In this document: one piece after another, positions 6,079-9,496 of the stretch
Layout: every line of letters starts with the position of its first letter
Position numbering within the stretch: the first letter of the stretch is position 1
Origin: JAFAVZ01 sp036009105
GTDB taxonomy: Bacteria; Acidobacteriota; Thermoanaerobaculia; Gp7-AA8
Reading direction: 5' to 3'
DNA length: 9,496 nt
Assembly (NCBI GenBank): GCA_036009105.1
Contig: DASYMJ010000194.1
Location: forward strand, 1 to 9,496
Notes under the pieces: generated by a model
Database searches by the model: none
What the model was told of the DNA's origin: nothing
The model's input: the letters and a program-made list of their open reading frames with translations, nothing else
Made by a program: the position numbers and the translations under genes

Positions 6079-6828
6079 ATGACCGCAGACATCCGCATCG
6101 GCACTTCCGGCTGGCACTACAAGCACTGGGTCGGCCGCTACTATCCGGAGAAGACGAAGTCCGCCGAGATGCTCCCCCACTACCTGCGCGACTTCGACAC
6201 GGTGGAGCTGAACAACACCTTCTATCAGCTGCCGAAGGAGGAGTCGTTCGACGCCTGGCGCGACTCCACGCCGCCCGACTTCCTCTTCGCCGTGAAGGGC
6301 AGCCGCTTCCTCACCCACATGATCAAGCTGAAGGATGCGGAGCGCGGCCTGTCCAATTTTCTACCCCGCGCGGAGCGCCTCGGCGACAAGCTGGGGCCGA
6401 TCCTCTGGCAGCTGCCGCCTCACTGGAAGGTGAACGTGGAGCGGCTGGAGGAGTTCCTCGGCAAGCTCCCGCCGCAGCACCGCTATGCGTTCGAGCTGCG
6501 CAACGAGACCTGGATGAATGACGCCGTGTACGACGTGCTGCGCAAGTACAACGCGGCGTTCTGCATCTACGAGCTGGCTGGCTACCGCTCGCCCATCGAG
6601 CTCACCGCCGACTGGACCTACATCCGCCTGCACGGCCCGACGCTCTTCAAATACCAGGGGAGCTACAGCGACCGCCAGCTGGCCGAATGGGCCGAGCGCA
6701 TCCGCGACTGGCGCCGCAAGCTGCAGGCGATCTACGTCTACTTCGACAACGACGACTCCGCGTACGCGGTGGACAACGCGCTGACGCTGCGCAGGCTGGT
6801 CAAACAGCGGGCAAAGAAGGCGGCATAG
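6079..6828 (+). CDS. DUF72 family protein (YecE-like, COG1801)
   Basis: The 249-residue soluble protein belongs to the DUF72 family, which adopts a TIM-barrel fold and whose biochemical role is not established. Family hallmarks appear in order: RIGTSGWHY (6-14), FDTVELNNTFY (39-49), LFAVKGSRFLTHM (69-81), ILWQLPP (108-114), AFELRNETW (137-145), YIRLHGP (181-187) and YVYFDNDDSAYAVDNA (219-234). These segments line the barrel mouth, and their acidic, His and Trp residues are the likely active-site candidates. Length and motif order indicate a complete gene. The start is supported by AGGA about 9 bases upstream. It stands alone on its strand: the lipoprotein gene is separated from it by a hairpin, and its stop codon lies within the inverted repeat shared with the convergent BI-1 gene. 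Confidence 0.95.
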   Translation: MTADIRIGTSGWHYKHWVGRYYPEKTKSAEMLPHYLRDFDTVELNNTFYQLPKEESFDAWRDSTPPDFLFAVKGSRFLTHMIKLKDAERGLSNFLPRAERLGDKLGPILWQLPPHWKVNVERLEEFLGKLPPQHRYAFELRNETWMNDAVYDVLRKYNAAFCIYELAGYRSPIELTADWTYIRLHGPTLFKYQGSYSDRQLAEWAERIRDWRRKLQAIYVYFDNDDSAYAVDNALTLRRLVKQRAKKAA

Positions 6829-6908
6829 AAAAATGTAGGGCCGGCTCTCAGCCGGCCCAACTATTCTCTGACTGCGGGCCGGCTGAGAGCCGGCCCTGCA
6901 TTTTTCTA
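6826..6908. terminator. Long inverted repeat spanning both stop codons; bidirectional terminator and dispersed element copy 1
   Basis: The arms 6826-6858 and 6876-6908 (33 bases each) are reverse complements with one mismatch that still allows G-U pairing in RNA. The loop is 17 bases (6859-6875). The outermost bases of the arms are the TAG stops of DUF72 (6826-6828) and, on the other strand, of BI-1 (6908-6906). Next inward are five A on the left and five T on the right, so a transcript from either side ends in a GC-rich stem followed by five U. That is the form of a bidirectional intrinsic terminator. Each arm also contains a smaller palindrome, GCCGGCTCTCAGCCGGC. A related element lies at 7675-7753. 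Confidence 0.85.
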
Positions 6909-7622
6909 GCGCCTGTTGCCGCCGCCGAAGAGGCGGAGCAGCAGGATGAAGAGGTTGACGAAGTCGAGATAGAGCGTGAGCGCGCCGTAGATGGCGAGGT
7001 TCTCCTGCGTCGGCCCGCCCACCGTGGCGAAGGCGCGCAGCTTCTGCGTGTCATAAGCGGTCAGGCCGAGGAAGACGAAGACGCCGACCACGCTGATCAC
7101 GAACGACAGGCCGCTGGAGTGAAGGAAGATGTTCACCACCGAGCAGATGACGATGCCGATCAGGCCCATGAAGAAGAACGAGCCCCATGAGGTGAGGTCG
7201 CGCTTGGTCACCGTGCCGTAGAGAGTCATCGCGCCGAACATGCCGGCCGCGGTGAGGAACGCCTGCAGGATGGACTGCTGTGAATAGAGGAAGAAGATCG
7301 CGCTGAGGCTGAGGCCGTTCAGCAGCGAGAAGGCGAAGAACAGCATCGCCGCCGTGCCGGGCGCGAAGCGCCGGATGCCGCGCGAGATGGCGAAGACGAG
7401 GCCGAGCTCGACGATGAAGAGGCCCCACGGAACGATGCGGTTGGAGAAGATGAGCTGCTGCATGGCCGGCGAGACCACCACCCACGCGGAGGACAGCGCC
7501 GTGAGCAGCAGGCCGCCGAACATCCAGCCGTACACCGACCGGACGAACGCCCGCACGCGCAGGTCCATCTCCGCCGTGCTCGCGCTCACCCACTGAGGCT
7601 GCCCCTGTTGGTATTGACTCAT
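6906..7622 (-). CDS. Bax inhibitor-1 / YccA (UPF0005) family membrane protein
   Basis: The 238-residue protein has about 20 polar N-terminal residues (MSQYQQGQPQWVSAS...), then seven hydrophobic segments from about residue 31 to 232 and a short basic tail. It belongs to the transmembrane BAX-inhibitor-motif family; bacterial members such as YetJ act as pH-sensitive calcium leak channels. D191 in LGLTAYDTQKL and D220 in LTLYLDFVNLF correspond to the conserved aspartate pair that in YetJ forms the pH-sensing latch. RVRAFVRSVYGWMFGGL (22-38) is the family's opening helix. The start is supported by GGGAGG about 6 bases before the ATG. The gene is transcribed away from dnaK and ends against DUF72 in a shared hairpin. 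Length and order look complete. The physiological substrate is not shown by the sequence. Confidence 0.95.
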   Translation of the reverse strand: MSQYQQGQPQWVSASTAEMDLRVRAFVRSVYGWMFGGLLLTALSSAWVVVSPAMQQLIFSNRIVPWGLFIVELGLVFAISRGIRRFAPGTAAMLFFAFSLLNGLSLSAIFFLYSQQSILQAFLTAAGMFGAMTLYGTVTKRDLTSWGSFFFMGLIGIVICSVVNIFLHSSGLSFVISVVGVFVFLGLTAYDTQKLRAFATVGGPTQENLAIYGALTLYLDFVNLFILLLRLFGGGNRR

Positions 7623-7674
7623 TGATACCTCCCTGCGCGGATACTAACGCGACTTCCGTGCGGCGCTGTTCCGC

Positions 7675-7753
7675 GGAAATGTAGGACCGGCTCTCAGTCG
7701 GCCCCGCAGCGAGAGAATTGCCGGGGCCGGCTGAGAGCCGGCCCTACATTTCC
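7675..7753. repeat. Dispersed GCCGGC hairpin element, copy 2 (inverted relative to copy 1)
   Basis: The arms 7675-7705 and 7723-7753 (31 bases each) are reverse complements with two mismatches and a 17-base loop (7706-7722). The arms carry the same ATGTAGGGCCGGCTCTCAG core as the element at 6826-6908. The reverse complement of this loop matches the loop of copy 1 at 12 of 17 positions by eye, including a shared ATTCTCT and a terminal CTGC. So the whole unit, not only the arms, is homologous, and this copy is inverted. It lies in the divergent gap between BI-1 and dnaK, where a terminator is not expected. I see no flanking target duplication. Confidence 0.85.
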
Positions 7754-7873
7754 CTTCGGGCCCATTCTTTGCTCCTTCGGAATTCACAATGCTGGACTCA
7801 GGTTTAATCGGTTACCAGAAACTTGATAGCATTGCGCTCATATAGCGCTAACTGTCAGAAGGAGAAACAACTT
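7754..7873 (+). promoter_or_regulatory. dnaK upstream region with a small dyad
   Basis: This stretch is less GC-rich than its surroundings and must contain the dnaK start signals. TTAATC (7804-7809) and TAGCAT (7827-7832) are 17 bases apart and are the best vegetative-type pair I can find, but both are weak matches. A dyad GCGCT-CATAT-AGCGC (7834-7848) lies between this and the ribosome site and could be an operator. The ribosome site AAGGAG (7859-7864) is 9 bases before the ATG. No CIRCE element and no well-spaced sigma-32 promoter is present. Confidence 0.4.

Positions 7874-9496
<1,623 letters not shown>

Noticed and set aside
7822..7844. Possible sigma-32 promoter (CTTGATA ... CTCATATA) for dnaK
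   Set aside because: Only 8 bases separate the two boxes, far fewer than the spacing of about 13-15 that sigma-32 promoters need.
7823..7851. Possible CIRCE operator upstream of dnaK
   Set aside because: CIRCE is TTAGCACTC-N9-GAGTGCTAA. Here the arms are GCGCT/AGCGC with a 5-base gap and lack the ACTC/GAGT core.

Overview
The window is GC-rich bacterial chromosome with a strong G/C bias at third codon positions. It holds ordinary housekeeping and membrane genes separated by unusually repeat-rich gaps. The DnaK carries the insert in its N-terminal half that is typical of Gram-negative-type lineages. The gene mix (BON lipoprotein, AzgA-type purine permease, DUF72, BI-1) and the abundance of intergenic palindromes would suit an Acidobacteriota-like or other environmental Gram-negative bacterium. 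That placement is a guess from general impression; no rRNA or lineage-specific marker is present.

Layout. Bases 1-174 (-) hold the N-terminus of an unrecognised small protein. Bases 175-422 are non-coding apart from a possible 13-codon leader ORF (313-354) and an inverted repeat built from heptamers (329-394). A phytoene-desaturase-like FAD oxidoreductase (423-1850, +) converges, with a 20-bp overlap, on a compact SDR-like/DUF1990-like fusion protein (1831-2940, -). That protein lies 34 bp downstream of an AzgA-type purine permease (2975-4237, -). A second heptamer-based inverted repeat (4258-4345) precedes the permease, and a BON-domain lipoprotein gene (4356-4655, -) follows. Divergent from it is a small secreted-protein gene that appears broken by two frameshifts (4709-4914, +). 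Next come a Thr/Ala-rich lipoprotein (4977-5981, +), a GC-rich hairpin (6007-6033), a DUF72 protein (6079-6828, +), a Bax-inhibitor-1 family membrane protein (6906-7622, -) and dnaK (7874 to the window end, +, incomplete).

Working together. No multi-gene pathway or defence system is evident. The only operon-like pair is the permease and the SDR/DUF1990 gene. DUF72 and BI-1 are convergent and share one long inverted repeat that contains both stop codons and looks like a bidirectional terminator. A second copy of the same element, in the opposite orientation, lies between BI-1 and dnaK.

The most notable signal is in the gaps. Two inverted repeats are each built from two tandem 7-mers per arm, with different 7-mer sequences, and each sits just upstream of a start codon that lacks a Shine-Dalgarno sequence. 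A two-copy family of roughly 80-bp hairpin elements adds to this. I found no CRISPR array, tRNA, rRNA, transposase gene or clearly novel enzyme system.
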